A stretch of 64,000 nt of DNA from a bacterium HR21 (GTDB taxonomy: Bacteria > Bacteroidota > Ignavibacteria > Kapaibacteriales > HRBIN21). Under the pieces are notes generated by a model that did not search any database, was not told the origin of the DNA, and saw only the letters and a program-made list of their open reading frames with translations. A program made the translations under genes and the position numbers. Positions within the stretch are counted from its first letter, which is position 1; every line of letters starts with the position of its first letter. The stretch lies in contig BEHX01000001.1 in NCBI GenBank assembly GCA_002898295.1, positions 1 to 64,000 on the forward strand, read 5' to 3'. Below, in pieces: positions 37,027-45,758 of this stretch.

Positions 37027-37922
37027 CGCAAGAGGCGGAAGGGACGGTATTCGCCCAGGCGCAGCCCGGTACGCTCTTCGAGCCAGTCGCTGAGGCGGAC
37101 CCAGAAAGGGGCAGGAGCGAGCCGAGAGGGAGTGAAAGAGGCAGTCCACTCCCGCGCGCGATGAATACGCTCGTGCATCACGGCGGGATGGGTCCCGGTG
37201 AAACGCCGGAGCCGATAGGCGGAGCGGTACTCGAAGCGTTCCCCCGGCGGCACATGGCGGTCAATCCATTCCTCGTCGTGCCAGAAGCGGTGTTGAGCAC
37301 GGAGCTTGCGCTGCATAACCTCCGGCGGGCGTACCCATCCGTAGTGGTAGACGTAGACGGGAAGTTCGAGTGCCCGCAGCAGGCGCACTTTCCCATTGGG
37401 GAGCTGCCGGCGAAAGCCCTGGGCATCGCCCCAGGAGATGACTTGCCCGGTATTGCGGACAATGCGGATTTCGCGGCGGTACCACTGTCGCCCTACCCCG
37501 ATGTAGTCGTAACTGCCGTAGAAGTGGTAGTAGCGCAGGACAAACGCCTCAACGCGGGGGTCATCTGCCCACTGCTGGAGCGCCCAGCGGATGGTGTCGT
37601 AATCCTGCTCGTGGAGCACCTCATCGGCTTGAAGGTAGATGCACCAGAGTCCTCGACAGGCATTGAGGGCACGTTGGGTTTGTTCGGCGAAAATGCGCCA
37701 GCCGGGCTCGGTTGGATGCCACTGCGTCTGCAGGATTCGCAGCTTCGGATCTGCAATGCTTGCCACAACTTCCAGGGTGTTGTCTTCGCTGTCCCCGACG
37801 GCAACGACGACTTCGTCGCACAGTGGCAGCAGCGAGCGAAGCGCTTCCACGATGGGGTAGTCGTAGAGGAGCGCGTTGCGTACGAAGGAAAAGCCGCTCA
37901 CAAACGGGCGTTCCTGAGGCAT
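36996..37922 (-). CDS. GT2-family glycosyltransferase
   Basis: 308-residue GT-A glycosyltransferase of the WaaE/WcaA-like group. The N-terminus FVSGFSFVRNALLYDYPIVEALRSL and DEVVVAVGDSEDNTLEV form the nucleotide-sugar fold. The metal-binding acidic pair is in YLQADEVLHE (~105). The C-terminal half is basic and aromatic, without membrane helices, so it is cytoplasmic or peripheral. The acceptor is unknown; surface-polysaccharide or LPS-core addition is likely from context. The ATG at 37922 lies 26 nt after a -7 element; the longer frame to 38060 crosses into the uppS leader. Its 3' end overlaps ispH. Confidence 0.85.
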   Translation of the reverse strand: MPQERPFVSGFSFVRNALLYDYPIVEALRSLLPLCDEVVVAVGDSEDNTLEVVASIADPKLRILQTQWHPTEPGWRIFAEQTQRALNACRGLWCIYLQADEVLHEQDYDTIRWALQQWADDPRVEAFVLRYYHFYGSYDYIGVGRQWYRREIRIVRNTGQVISWGDAQGFRRQLPNGKVRLLRALELPVYVYHYGWVRPPEVMQRKLRAQHRFWHDEEWIDRHVPPGERFEYRSAYRLRRFTGTHPAVMHERIHRAREWTASFTPSRLAPAPFWVRLSDWLEERTGLRLGEYRPFRLLRYAPPKRCRI

Positions 37923-37948
37923 GGGTACAGGGGAGGAAGTTCCAGACG

Positions 37949-37956
37949 CAAAATTA
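37949..37956 (-). promoter_or_regulatory. -7 promoter element before the GT2 gene
   Basis: On the minus strand TAATTTTG matches TAnnTTTG exactly, 26 nt before the GT2 ATG. It forms a divergent promoter pair with the uppS element 40 nt away. Confidence 0.5.
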
Positions 37957-37996
37957 GCTGGAGGCAGCCTGCCGGAGCCATTGCAGGGCTTTGCCG

Positions 37997-38004
37997 TAAG
38001 TTTG
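37997..38004 (+). promoter_or_regulatory. -7 promoter element before uppS and the envelope operon
   Basis: TAAGTTTG matches TAnnTTTG exactly, 16 nt before the uppS ATG. It would drive the eight-gene envelope operon that runs to 46916. Confidence 0.5.
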
Positions 38005-38020
38005 TGCTCTCCGTGCGACC

Positions 38021-38890
38021 ATGACGGGAAGTACAGCGATGGAAGGCTGGGACACTTCACTGTCAGAGGTGGAACAACGGCTCCAGGAGCTGCTGCGAAG
38101 CAGCGGTCGGCTTCCCAAGCACGTTGCTATCATCATGGACGGCAATGGGCGGTGGGCACAAGAGCGGGGATTGCCTCGTGTGGAAGGGCATCGGCAGGGG
38201 ATTCAGAGTGTGCGAGAGGTCGTGAAGGTAGCTGTCCAGCTGGGAATCCCGTACCTGACCCTCTACGCCTTCTCGATGGAGAATTGGCGGCGTCCGCAGG
38301 TGGAAATCCGGACGCTGATGGAGTTGCTGCACTACTACCTGCGGCGGGAGCTGCCGGAGCTGCAGCGGCATGGGATTCGGCTCCGTGCTATCGGCAAATT
38401 GAATGCCTTGCCGCGGCGGGTCCAGCGTGTGGTCGCTGACGCTCTGCAGGCAACGGCATCCAACACGGGACTGACCCTGACGCTGGCGTTGAGCTATAGC
38501 GGACGCTGGGATATTGTCCGCGCCGTGCAAATGATTGCCATTGACGTGCGCCGGGGGAAGCTCTCCCCGGAAGACATTACCGAGGAGCGTTTTGCGTCCT
38601 ACCTGCTGACCCGGGAGCTCCCCGAACCGGATTTGCTCATCCGCACCAGCGGGGAGATGCGGCTGAGCAACTTCCTGCTGTGGGAGAGTGCCTATGCGGA
38701 GATTTACGTCAGCAATCTGTACTGGCCAGACTTTCGGCGCTGCGCCTTCTACCGAGCGTTGCTAGACTACATTCGGCGCGAACGGCGCTTCGGGATGATT
38801 TCCGAACAGCTGGGAGCCTATCGCCTGGCGGAGGAAATTGCTACGGAGCTGGAGGAACTGCTCCATGCGGTGGAGCGTCGTGTGCATTGA
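38021..38890 (+). CDS. uppS: Undecaprenyl diphosphate synthase
   Basis: 289-residue cis-prenyltransferase that extends FPP with IPP to the C55 lipid carrier used for peptidoglycan and surface polysaccharides. The catalytic Asp is in IIMDGNGRWAQERGL, with EGHRQGIQSVREVV, FSMENWRRP and the C-terminal LLIRTSGEMRLSNFLLWESAYAEI signature. It carries ~30 residues more than usual at the N-terminus from the ATG at 38021; an ATG at 38039 is an alternative. It leads the envelope operon and overlaps bamA by 26 nt. Confidence 0.95.
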   Translation: MTGSTAMEGWDTSLSEVEQRLQELLRSSGRLPKHVAIIMDGNGRWAQERGLPRVEGHRQGIQSVREVVKVAVQLGIPYLTLYAFSMENWRRPQVEIRTLMELLHYYLRRELPELQRHGIRLRAIGKLNALPRRVQRVVADALQATASNTGLTLTLALSYSGRWDIVRAVQMIAIDVRRGKLSPEDITEERFASYLLTRELPEPDLLIRTSGEMRLSNFLLWESAYAEIYVSNLYWPDFRRCAFYRALLDYIRRERRFGMISEQLGAYRLAEEIATELEELLHAVERRVH

Positions 38891-41198
38891 AGCGCTGCTG
38901 CTGGCAACAGCCCTGCTGGGGCAGAGCTCGGAGGGGCAAGTGCGGATTTTCTCCGTGCGCGTGGAGGGAACTCGGTTTGCTGACCCGCAGACGGTGGTGC
39001 TCCTCTCGGGCTTGCAGCCAGGGGAGGAGATCCAGCTGGGTGGGGAGAAGATTCGGCGGGCATTGCAGAATCTGATGCAGCGAGGGCAGTTTGCGCACGT
39101 GGAAATCCTCGTCGAACGCCTCACACCTTTGGGAGCGGCACTGCTCATTCGCGTGGAGGAGTTCCCGCGCCTGAGCCAACTCCTCATCGAAGGCGCCCGC
39201 GAAGTCTCTGAGAAACGCATCCGGGAAGCAATTGCTCGCTCCCCCGGGGATATTCTCTCGCTGGAGGCGCTCCGGCAGATTCGCAGCGCTGTTGAACAGT
39301 TGTACCGCAAGGAAAACGTGACACTCCGGACGGTAGAGCTGCTCCGCGAGCCTTCTGATACCGCGGGCTACGCTCGGCTGCGGGTGCGGATTGTGGAGGG
39401 ACCAAAGCCAACGGTGGTAGCAGTGCACTTTGTCGGCAATACCGCTCTCTCTGACGATGAGCTGATGGACGCCTTCGAATCTACCCGTCCGAAAGCGTGG
39501 TGGCAGTTCTGGCGTTCGGCACGCTTTGACCCCACCAAATACGCAGAGGACAAGCAGCGATTGCTCCAGCTCTACCGACGCAATGGCTTCCTGGATGCAG
39601 AGATTGTCCGCGATACCGTTGTGACGGATACCGCCACAGGCGCCACGACAGTGACGCTCTGGCTTTCAGAAGGTCGGCGCTTCTTCGTCCGCAACATCCG
39701 CCTCGAGGGCAATACCGTCTTCCCGACGGCGCAGCTGCTGGAGCGTATCGGTATTCGACCGGGCGACCTCTACGATGCCGAACGCGTTGAGAAGAACTTG
39801 CGCGGCAACGAGGAGCAGACCGACGTCGCGGCACTCTACCTGGACAATGGCTACCTCAGCGTGGAAATCCTCAAGGAAGAGCAGCGGGTTGCACCAGATT
39901 CCGTTGACCTAGTGGTGCGTATCTACGAGCGGCAGCGCTACCGAATTCGCCGGGTGGAGATTGTCGGGAACACGAAGACCAAGGACAAAGTCATCCGGCG
40001 GGAGCTCTTCACGCTTCCGGGCGAGTACTTCAGCCGTGCTGCCATTATTCGGAGCATTCGAGCTCTGGGAGTGCTCAACTACTTCAATCCCGAGGCGCTG
40101 CGCCCGGATATCCGGCTGGTTCGGGACGGCGAGGTTGATCTCATCTACCGTGTGGAGGAGCGCTCCACCGATGTGCTCAACGCCTCCATCGGCATTGCTC
40201 AGGGACTGGGCGTGACGGGCTCTGTTGGGATCGCCTTCAACAACTTCTCCGTGACCGAACCGCTCCGCGGCGGGGCAGGACAGGTCTTCACCTTCAACTG
40301 GGAAGCTGCTGCCGTGGGGTATCTGCAACAGCTCTCGCTCGGGTTTACCGAACCATGGCTCTTCGATGAGCCTACCACTGTTGGCTTCAACGCCTACGAC
40401 ATCCGGTACCGCTACGGCTATGATCTCCGGCAGACCGGCTTTGCCCTCAATCTGGGGCGGCGCTTCCGCTTTCCGGACGAGTACTTCCGGGGTGATTGGC
40501 AGGTGGTGGTGCAGCGCAACAACCAGCAAAGTAGCGAAGGGCTGTACCGTAAGGGCATCACCACGGAGATCAGTGTGCAGCAGACGCTCAGCCGCATGAG
40601 CTTCAACAGCCTGATTTTCCCGACAAGTGGCTCTCGGGTGAGCCTGACCACGAAGTGGGCGCTCGGGGCGCTCGGAGTAGGCAGTACGGATTACCTCAAG
40701 CTGCGCTTTGCCGCGGAGTTCGTTGCCCCGCTCTGGGGTCCGGAGCTAGCCGAACGGCTGGTGCTCTACCTTTCAACCGAGCTGGGCTATCTCAAAGGGC
40801 TGCGCTCCGATAGCACGATCCCGGCGGTGGAGTTCTACCGTATGGGAGGCAGCGGGCTGGGCGGTTTCAATGTGACGCCGCTGCGGGGCTATCCTGACCA
40901 GAGCATTGGACCGCTCGGTGGGGGGACAGTGCTCGCGCGTCACACCGCTGAGCTGCGCTTTGCCGTCTCGCTCAACCCGATGCCGATCTACTTCATTGCC
41001 TTTGCGGAAGCGGGCAACGTCTGGCAAGACCTGCGGCGGGCAGATCCCTTCGAGCTCAAGCGCTCTGCCGGAGTAGGGATGCGGATTCTCCTGCTGCCGC
41101 TGGGTCTTTTGGGCTTTGACTATGGGTACGGCTTCGATCCTGCCCGCCCGGGACAACCGCGCTCGGGCTGGAACTTCCACTTCCAGTTAGGTCGGTAG
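38865..41198 (+). CDS. bamA: Outer-membrane protein assembly factor BamA
   Basis: 777-residue Omp85 protein, the core of the machine that inserts beta-barrels into the outer membrane. From the ATG at 38865 there is a signal peptide (cleavage near LLGQ, ~20). About five POTRA repeats span ~30-400 (segments with VEGTRFADPQTV, VEGPKPTVVAVHFVGNTALSD, LEGNTVFPTAQLLERIGIRPGDLYD, VEIVGNTKTKDKVIRREL). The barrel follows, with the conserved FYRMGGSGLGGFNVTPLRGY loop and a C-terminal FHFQLGR strand. The TTG-initiated extension at 38838 is rejected because the signal peptide begins at 38865. It is followed by two Skp-like chaperone genes, a classic arrangement. Confidence 0.95.
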   Translation: MRWSVVCIEALLLATALLGQSSEGQVRIFSVRVEGTRFADPQTVVLLSGLQPGEEIQLGGEKIRRALQNLMQRGQFAHVEILVERLTPLGAALLIRVEEFPRLSQLLIEGAREVSEKRIREAIARSPGDILSLEALRQIRSAVEQLYRKENVTLRTVELLREPSDTAGYARLRVRIVEGPKPTVVAVHFVGNTALSDDELMDAFESTRPKAWWQFWRSARFDPTKYAEDKQRLLQLYRRNGFLDAEIVRDTVVTDTATGATTVTLWLSEGRRFFVRNIRLEGNTVFPTAQLLERIGIRPGDLYDAERVEKNLRGNEEQTDVAALYLDNGYLSVEILKEEQRVAPDSVDLVVRIYERQRYRIRRVEIVGNTKTKDKVIRRELFTLPGEYFSRAAIIRSIRALGVLNYFNPEALRPDIRLVRDGEVDLIYRVEERSTDVLNASIGIAQGLGVTGSVGIAFNNFSVTEPLRGGAGQVFTFNWEAAAVGYLQQLSLGFTEPWLFDEPTTVGFNAYDIRYRYGYDLRQTGFALNLGRRFRFPDEYFRGDWQVVVQRNNQQSSEGLYRKGITTEISVQQTLSRMSFNSLIFPTSGSRVSLTTKWALGALGVGSTDYLKLRFAAEFVAPLWGPELAERLVLYLSTELGYLKGLRSDSTIPAVEFYRMGGSGLGGFNVTPLRGYPDQSIGPLGGGTVLARHTAELRFAVSLNPMPIYFIAFAEAGNVWQDLRRADPFELKRSAGVGMRILLLPLGLLGFDYGYGFDPARPGQPRSGWNFHFQLGR

Positions 41199-41214
41199 AG
41201 CAAGAGGGTGGTCG

Positions 41215-41766
41215 ATGCGATTTGCCAGGAGTGTGCTGCTTTTCTGTCTTGTCCCCCTGGTGCTCTCGGCGCAACAACGGCGTCCGACCGCGGTCTCGGC
41301 TGCTGGAGAAATCCGGGTGGGTGTGGTTGATTTGGAAACGCTCGTCCGGCAACTTCCCGAAGCCGCGCAGATTGACCGGCAGCTGAGCGAGACAGCACAG
41401 CGCTTCCGGGATACGCTCACGCAATTGCGCACGGAGCTGGAACGCCGCTTGGACGAGTACCGCAAGCGGGAGGCACTCCTGACCCCAGAGGCAAAGGCGA
41501 AAGAAGAAGACGCGCTCCGGCAGCTGCAAGAGCGCTACCTCCAGTACCAGGAGGAGAAGTTCGGAGTTACGGGCGAGCTGGCGCAGCTCCGGGAGCAGCT
41601 CCTGCAGCCGCTGCGCCAGCGTGTTCAGGAGGCAATCCAACAGGTAGCCCGCGAGGAGAACTTCCACCTGGTGCTCGACCGCTCCAGTCCCTCGGTGCTG
41701 TTTGCTGAAGACCGCTTCGATTTGACCTACCGCGTGTTGGATCGTCTCAAGCGGGGGCAGCGATGA
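41215..41766 (+). CDS. OmpH/Skp-family periplasmic chaperone (first copy)
   Basis: 183 residues with a signal peptide (LLFCLVPLVLSA, cleavage near residue 19), then a short beta start (IRVGVVDLETLV) and a long coiled coil (~50-140) that would form a Skp-like tentacle, ending in a beta strand with VLDRSSPSVLFAED. Skp trimers hold unfolded outer-membrane proteins for BamA. It starts 16 nt after bamA and overlaps the second copy by 4 nt (ATGA). Confidence 0.9.
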   Translation: MRFARSVLLFCLVPLVLSAQQRRPTAVSAAGEIRVGVVDLETLVRQLPEAAQIDRQLSETAQRFRDTLTQLRTELERRLDEYRKREALLTPEAKAKEEDALRQLQERYLQYQEEKFGVTGELAQLREQLLQPLRQRVQEAIQQVAREENFHLVLDRSSPSVLFAEDRFDLTYRVLDRLKRGQR

Positions 41767-42482
41767 GAGTGCTCCAGGCAGGCTCTGTGCTGCTCCTGGC
41801 AGCGCTCCCCCTGTGGGGGCAGCTGAAGCAATTGGAGCAACTCTTCACCACCGGGACGGCACGGGTGGGCTTCATTAGCTCGGAGGAAATCCGCAAGCGC
41901 TTCCCCGAAGCGCAGCAGGCAGAGCAGCGTCTCCGCTCCCTTGCCGATGACTGGCAACGGACACTGGAGGAGATGGGCACACAGATCACGCGGCTGGAGG
42001 AGGAGATTCGCAAACACCGGCTCATCTGGACCGATGAGGAGCGGCGGCAGAAGGAGACCGAACTGGAGCGCTTGCGCCAGCAGCGGGAAGCCTTCTTCCG
42101 TGCCTGCTTTGCCCCCGGGGGGCGGTACGATTCTGCTGCGGCAGCCATCTACCGACCTGTTGAAGCTAAAATCTACGCTGCGGTCCAAGATGTTGCCCTT
42201 GCCGAAGGGTACGACTTCGTCTGGGACAAGAGCCGCCACCCGCTGGTTTTTGCTAACCCACGGTTTGACCTGACGGTCAAAGTGCTCAAGCGCCTGGGTG
42301 TTGAGACCAAGGAGTTAGAGGCGCAGCAACAGCAGCAGATCGAACAGCTGGAGCGGCAGCGCAAGGAAGGTGGCAGCGAGGAGCCGCGTCGGCGGGCTCC
42401 GCGGCGGCGTCCTGCCCCGGGCGAGCAGCCCCCGGAGCAAGAAGAGCACCCAACCGAGGGAGAGCGCCCAATACCCCGGTAG
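41763..42482 (+). CDS. OmpH/Skp-family periplasmic chaperone (second copy, with charged tail)
   Basis: 239 residues: signal peptide (~1-20), [22 protein letters not shown], a coiled coil (~45-105), the Skp end block [25 protein letters not shown], and then a distinctive ~55-residue tail that starts as a Gln-rich helix and ends Pro/Arg/Glu-rich. The tail is absent from the first copy and from typical Skp. It starts with ATGA overlap and ends 5 nt before lpxD, so stoichiometry with the first copy is probably fixed by coupling. A heteromeric Skp is possible. Confidence 0.87.
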   Translation: MRVLQAGSVLLLAALPLWGQLKQLEQLFTTGTARVGFISSEEIRKRFPEAQQAEQRLRSLADDWQRTLEEMGTQITRLEEEIRKHRLIWTDEERRQKETELERLRQQREAFFRACFAPGGRYDSAAAAIYRPVEAKIYAAVQDVALAEGYDFVWDKSRHPLVFANPRFDLTVKVLKRLGVETKELEAQQQQQIEQLERQRKEGGSEEPRRRAPRRRPAPGEQPPEQEEHPTEGERPIPR

Positions 42483-42487
42483 AGACC

Positions 42488-43561
42488 ATGACATCGCCCC
42501 ACTTCACAGCCGCCGATATTGCCCAGCACCTGGGAGGAGTGCTCCGGGGCGACCCCACAGTCGTCATCACGGGACTGAACCGCATTGAGGATGCCCGTGC
42601 TGGCGAGTTGACCTTCCTGCAGAATGCCCGCTATGCCCGCTACCTGCGGCAGACTCAGGCAAGCTGCATCCTGGTGCCAGCGGACTTCCCCGAGCAGCCC
42701 CGTCCCGGGCAAGCGTTCATCGGAGTGGAGGACCCCTACCGTGCCTTTGTAGCTGTAATGCCGCTCTTCGTCCCGCCGGCAGAGCCTCCCTGGGGGCTGC
42801 GCCATCCGACCGCACTCATCGACCCGACGGCAGAGGTTGCCCCCACGGCGGTTGTTGGTGCCTACTGTGTTGTCGGACCGCGGTGCCGGATCGGGGAGCG
42901 TGTGGTGTTGCATCCCTTTGTCGTGCTCTACCAGGAGGTTGTCATTGGCGAAGGGTCGGTGCTCCACGCTGGGGTTGTCTGCTACCCGCGGACGGTGATC
43001 GGCAAGCGCTGTGTCCTGCATGCTGGGGTCGTGCTCGGGGCGGATGGGTTCGGCTTCTGGGAACGTCCCGATGGAGGGCTGGAGAAAATCCCCCATGTCG
43101 GCAATGTTGTCCTGGAGGATGACGTGGAGATCGGTGCCAACACGACGATTGATCGGTCGCTGGCAGGCAGCACTGTTATTGGAGCAGGGACGAAGATCGA
43201 CAACCTGGTCCACATTGCCCACAATGTCACCATCGGGGAGCACACGGCGATTGCGGCGCAGACGGGCATCTCTGGCAGTGTCCGCTTAGGGAAGCGGAAT
43301 CGGCTCGGTGGGCAAGTTGGGGTCGTTGGGCATATCCGGACAGCGGACGATGTCATCATCGAAGCCAAGTCGGGAGTCTCGAAATCCCTCCCGGTTCCCG
43401 GGCGCTACTTCGGCAGTCCGGCACAGCCCCACTACGCTGCGCTGCGGCAGGAAGCCGCACTACGCCAGCTTCCGGAGCTGCTGCAAGAAATCCGGCGCCT
43501 GCGGGAACAGCTCGACGAATTGCGTGCACGTTCGGATGCGTCACACCAGCAAGATGGCTGA
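42488..43561 (+). CDS. lpxD: UDP-3-O-(3-hydroxyacyl)glucosamine N-acyltransferase LpxD
   Basis: 357-residue trimeric acyltransferase of the third lipid A step. The N-terminal uridine-binding domain covers ~1-100. The left-handed beta helix of hexapeptide repeats covers ~110-300 (I/V-x-G-x-x-x pattern), with the catalytic His in [14 protein letters not shown]-terminal helix with a coiled-coil pattern ([18 protein letters not shown]) follows. It is 5 nt after the second skp copy and 2 nt before lpxC-fabZ. Confidence 0.95.
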   Translation: MTSPHFTAADIAQHLGGVLRGDPTVVITGLNRIEDARAGELTFLQNARYARYLRQTQASCILVPADFPEQPRPGQAFIGVEDPYRAFVAVMPLFVPPAEPPWGLRHPTALIDPTAEVAPTAVVGAYCVVGPRCRIGERVVLHPFVVLYQEVVIGEGSVLHAGVVCYPRTVIGKRCVLHAGVVLGADGFGFWERPDGGLEKIPHVGNVVLEDDVEIGANTTIDRSLAGSTVIGAGTKIDNLVHIAHNVTIGEHTAIAAQTGISGSVRLGKRNRLGGQVGVVGHIRTADDVIIEAKSGVSKSLPVPGRYFGSPAQPHYAALRQEAALRQLPELLQEIRRLREQLDELRARSDASHQQDG

Positions 43562-43563
43562 CG

Positions 43564-44964
43564 ATGGTCGAGTACCAGCGAACGCTGCGGGAAGCTGCCT
43601 CCGTCTCCGGTATTGGGCTCCATACGGGCAAGCCCTGTACGGTGACCTTTCAGCCGGCACCGGAGAACTCTGGCTATCGGTTCGTGCGGGTGGATGTGCC
43701 CGGAGCTCCGGAGATTCCGGCACTGGTGGACTATGTCGTGGACAGCAATCGGTGGACCACGCTCGGGGTCGGGCAGGTGCGCATCCATACCGTGGAGCAC
43801 GTTCTGGCAGCTTTGGTCGGCTTGCGAATTGACAACTGCCGCATCGAGCTCGACGGTGCTGAGCCCCCCATTGGGGACGGCAGCGCATTGCCCTTCGTGG
43901 AGGCAATCCTGGCAGCTGGGATCGTTGAGCAGAAGGCACCCCGCGATTACCTCGTTGTGGACCAACCGATTCTCTACACCGATGAGCAGCGGGGCACCGA
44001 TATGGTGGCGCTGCCGAACGATGATTTCCGCGTCACGGTGATGATTGACTATCCCACACCGGCGCTCGGCAGCCAGTACACGAGCCTGCTGAGCTTAGAG
44101 AAGGAGTTCGTCACGGAATTTGCCCCGGCGCGTACCTTCTGCCTGCTCTCGGAGGTGGAGGCGCTGGTCGAGCAGGGGCTCATCCGGGGTGGGAATCTGG
44201 ACAACGCTGTCGTCATTGTGGACCGTCCGCTGAGTCCGGCGCAGCTGCAGGAGCTGGCGCGTCGGCTGGGGATTACTGGCGAGCTGCGTCTGGGTGGGAA
44301 CGGCGTGCTCAACGATGCCCCGCTCCGTTTCCGCAATGAACCGGCACGGCACAAGCTCCTGGACCTCCTCGGGGATTTAGCCCTGGTCGGGGTTCCACTG
44401 CGGGCACACATCATGGCAGCGCGTCCGGGGCACAGCACGAATGTGGAGTTTGCCCGGCGTATCCGCCGGCTCTACGAGCAAAAGCAGCTGGTGCGGCGCT
44501 ACCAAGTGCGTCCCTCCGAGAGCGCCGTTTTCGACATTGAGGCGATTCTCCGTATCATGCCGCACCGCTATCCCTTCCTGCTGGTCGACCGCATCGTGGA
44601 GTATGACCTGGAGAACAGCCGCATTTTGGGCTACAAGAACGTGACCTTCAACGAACCTTTCTTCCAAGGACACTTCCCCGGGCGCCCCGTGATGCCGGGA
44701 GTGCTCATCGTGGAGGCGATGGCGCAGACGGGCTGCCTGCTACTCCTGAAGGACTTGGAGCTGGACCCAGAACGGGTTCTGGTCTTTTTCACCGGTATTG
44801 ACAAGGCGCGCTTCCGCAAGCCCGTGGTACCTGGCGACCAGCTCTTCATGGAGGTACGCTTTCTGCACCGCCGCTTCAAGACAGTCCTGCTGGAGGGGCG
44901 TGCCTTTGTCAACGGGCAGCTGGTAGCACAAGCCGAGCTTCAGGCAGCGATTGTGGAGCGCTGA
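43564..44964 (+). CDS. lpxC: LpxC-FabZ fusion: UDP-3-O-acyl-GlcNAc deacetylase / 3-hydroxyacyl-ACP dehydratase
   Basis: 466-residue bifunctional enzyme. Residues 1-~305 are LpxC, the committed zinc deacetylase of lipid A synthesis, with zinc ligands H79 (TVEHV), H263 and D267 (HKLLD) and the catalytic H290 (GHSTN). Residues ~320-466 are FabZ, the hot-dog dehydratase of fatty-acid elongation, with H370 and E384 in GHFPGRPVMPGVLIVEAMAQTG. Both active sites are intact. The fusion is known from Bacteroidota and Chlorobiota and supports that placement. It balances 3-hydroxyacyl-ACP use between phospholipid and lipid A at the enzyme level. It sits 2 nt from each neighbour. Confidence 0.96.
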   Translation: MVEYQRTLREAASVSGIGLHTGKPCTVTFQPAPENSGYRFVRVDVPGAPEIPALVDYVVDSNRWTTLGVGQVRIHTVEHVLAALVGLRIDNCRIELDGAEPPIGDGSALPFVEAILAAGIVEQKAPRDYLVVDQPILYTDEQRGTDMVALPNDDFRVTVMIDYPTPALGSQYTSLLSLEKEFVTEFAPARTFCLLSEVEALVEQGLIRGGNLDNAVVIVDRPLSPAQLQELARRLGITGELRLGGNGVLNDAPLRFRNEPARHKLLDLLGDLALVGVPLRAHIMAARPGHSTNVEFARRIRRLYEQKQLVRRYQVRPSESAVFDIEAILRIMPHRYPFLLVDRIVEYDLENSRILGYKNVTFNEPFFQGHFPGRPVMPGVLIVEAMAQTGCLLLLKDLELDPERVLVFFTGIDKARFRKPVVPGDQLFMEVRFLHRRFKTVLLEGRAFVNGQLVAQAELQAAIVER

Positions 44965-44966
44965 CG

Positions 44967-45755
44967 ATGGTACGGTGCCATCCCACGGCGGTGGTCTCTC
45001 CGCGCGCCCGCATCGGCGATGGGGTCAGTATTGGTCCCTACAGTGTCATCGAGGACGACGTGGAGATTGGCGAAGATTGCGAGATCGGCGCCCATGTAGT
45101 CATCGCAAACGGGAGCCGCATTGGACGAGAGTGCCGCATCTTCACCGGGGCAGCCATCGGGAATCCGCCGCAGGACCTCAAGTACCGGGGCGAGCCCACG
45201 CTGACCATCATCGGGGAGCGTACGACGGTGCGGGAGTTCGTGACCATCAACCGGGGAACGCAGGCAACAGGGAAGGTCGTCGTCGGCAACGACTGCCTGA
45301 TCATGGCTTACTGCCATATTGCCCACGATTGCGTCATCGGAGACCATGTCATTCTCTCCAACGTCACGCAGCTTGCCGGGCATGTCCATGTCGGGGAGTG
45401 GGCAGTTCTCGGCGGGGTGGTCAAGGTGCACCAGTTCTGCGCTATTGGCAAGCACGCAATGGTCGGCGCCGATGCGAAGATTGTCAAGGATGTCCCGCCC
45501 TATGCACTGGTGGGGCGCGAGCCGCCACGGGTGGAAGGGATCAATCTGGTTGGATTGCGCCGGCGGGGCTTCCCCGAGGAGACAATCCGAGCGCTGGAGG
45601 AGTTCTACCGCGTCGTCTTCTTCTCTGGCTTGAATCTGCGCGATGGAATTGCCCGCTACCTGGCGGAACACCCGGTGGTGGTGCCGGAAGTGCAGGAGTG
45701 CATCGACTTTATTCGTCGCTCACAGCGGGGTGTGTATCGCTATCGGGAGGAATAA
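44967..45755 (+). CDS. lpxA: UDP-N-acetylglucosamine O-acyltransferase LpxA
   Basis: 262-residue trimeric enzyme of the first lipid A step. Residues ~1-190 are hexapeptide repeats. H120 in CHIAHDCVIG corresponds to E. coli H125. The GHVHVGEWAVLGGVVKVHQFCAIGKHAMVG block and the INLVGLRRRGFPEE junction to the helical C-terminal domain are diagnostic. It is 2 nt after lpxC-fabZ and 3 nt before the baeRF3 gene. Confidence 0.96.
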   Translation: MVRCHPTAVVSPRARIGDGVSIGPYSVIEDDVEIGEDCEIGAHVVIANGSRIGRECRIFTGAAIGNPPQDLKYRGEPTLTIIGERTTVREFVTINRGTQATGKVVVGNDCLIMAYCHIAHDCVIGDHVILSNVTQLAGHVHVGEWAVLGGVVKVHQFCAIGKHAMVGADAKIVKDVPPYALVGREPPRVEGINLVGLRRRGFPEETIRALEEFYRVVFFSGLNLRDGIARYLAEHPVVVPEVQECIDFIRRSQRGVYRYREE

Positions 45756-45758
45756 GCC

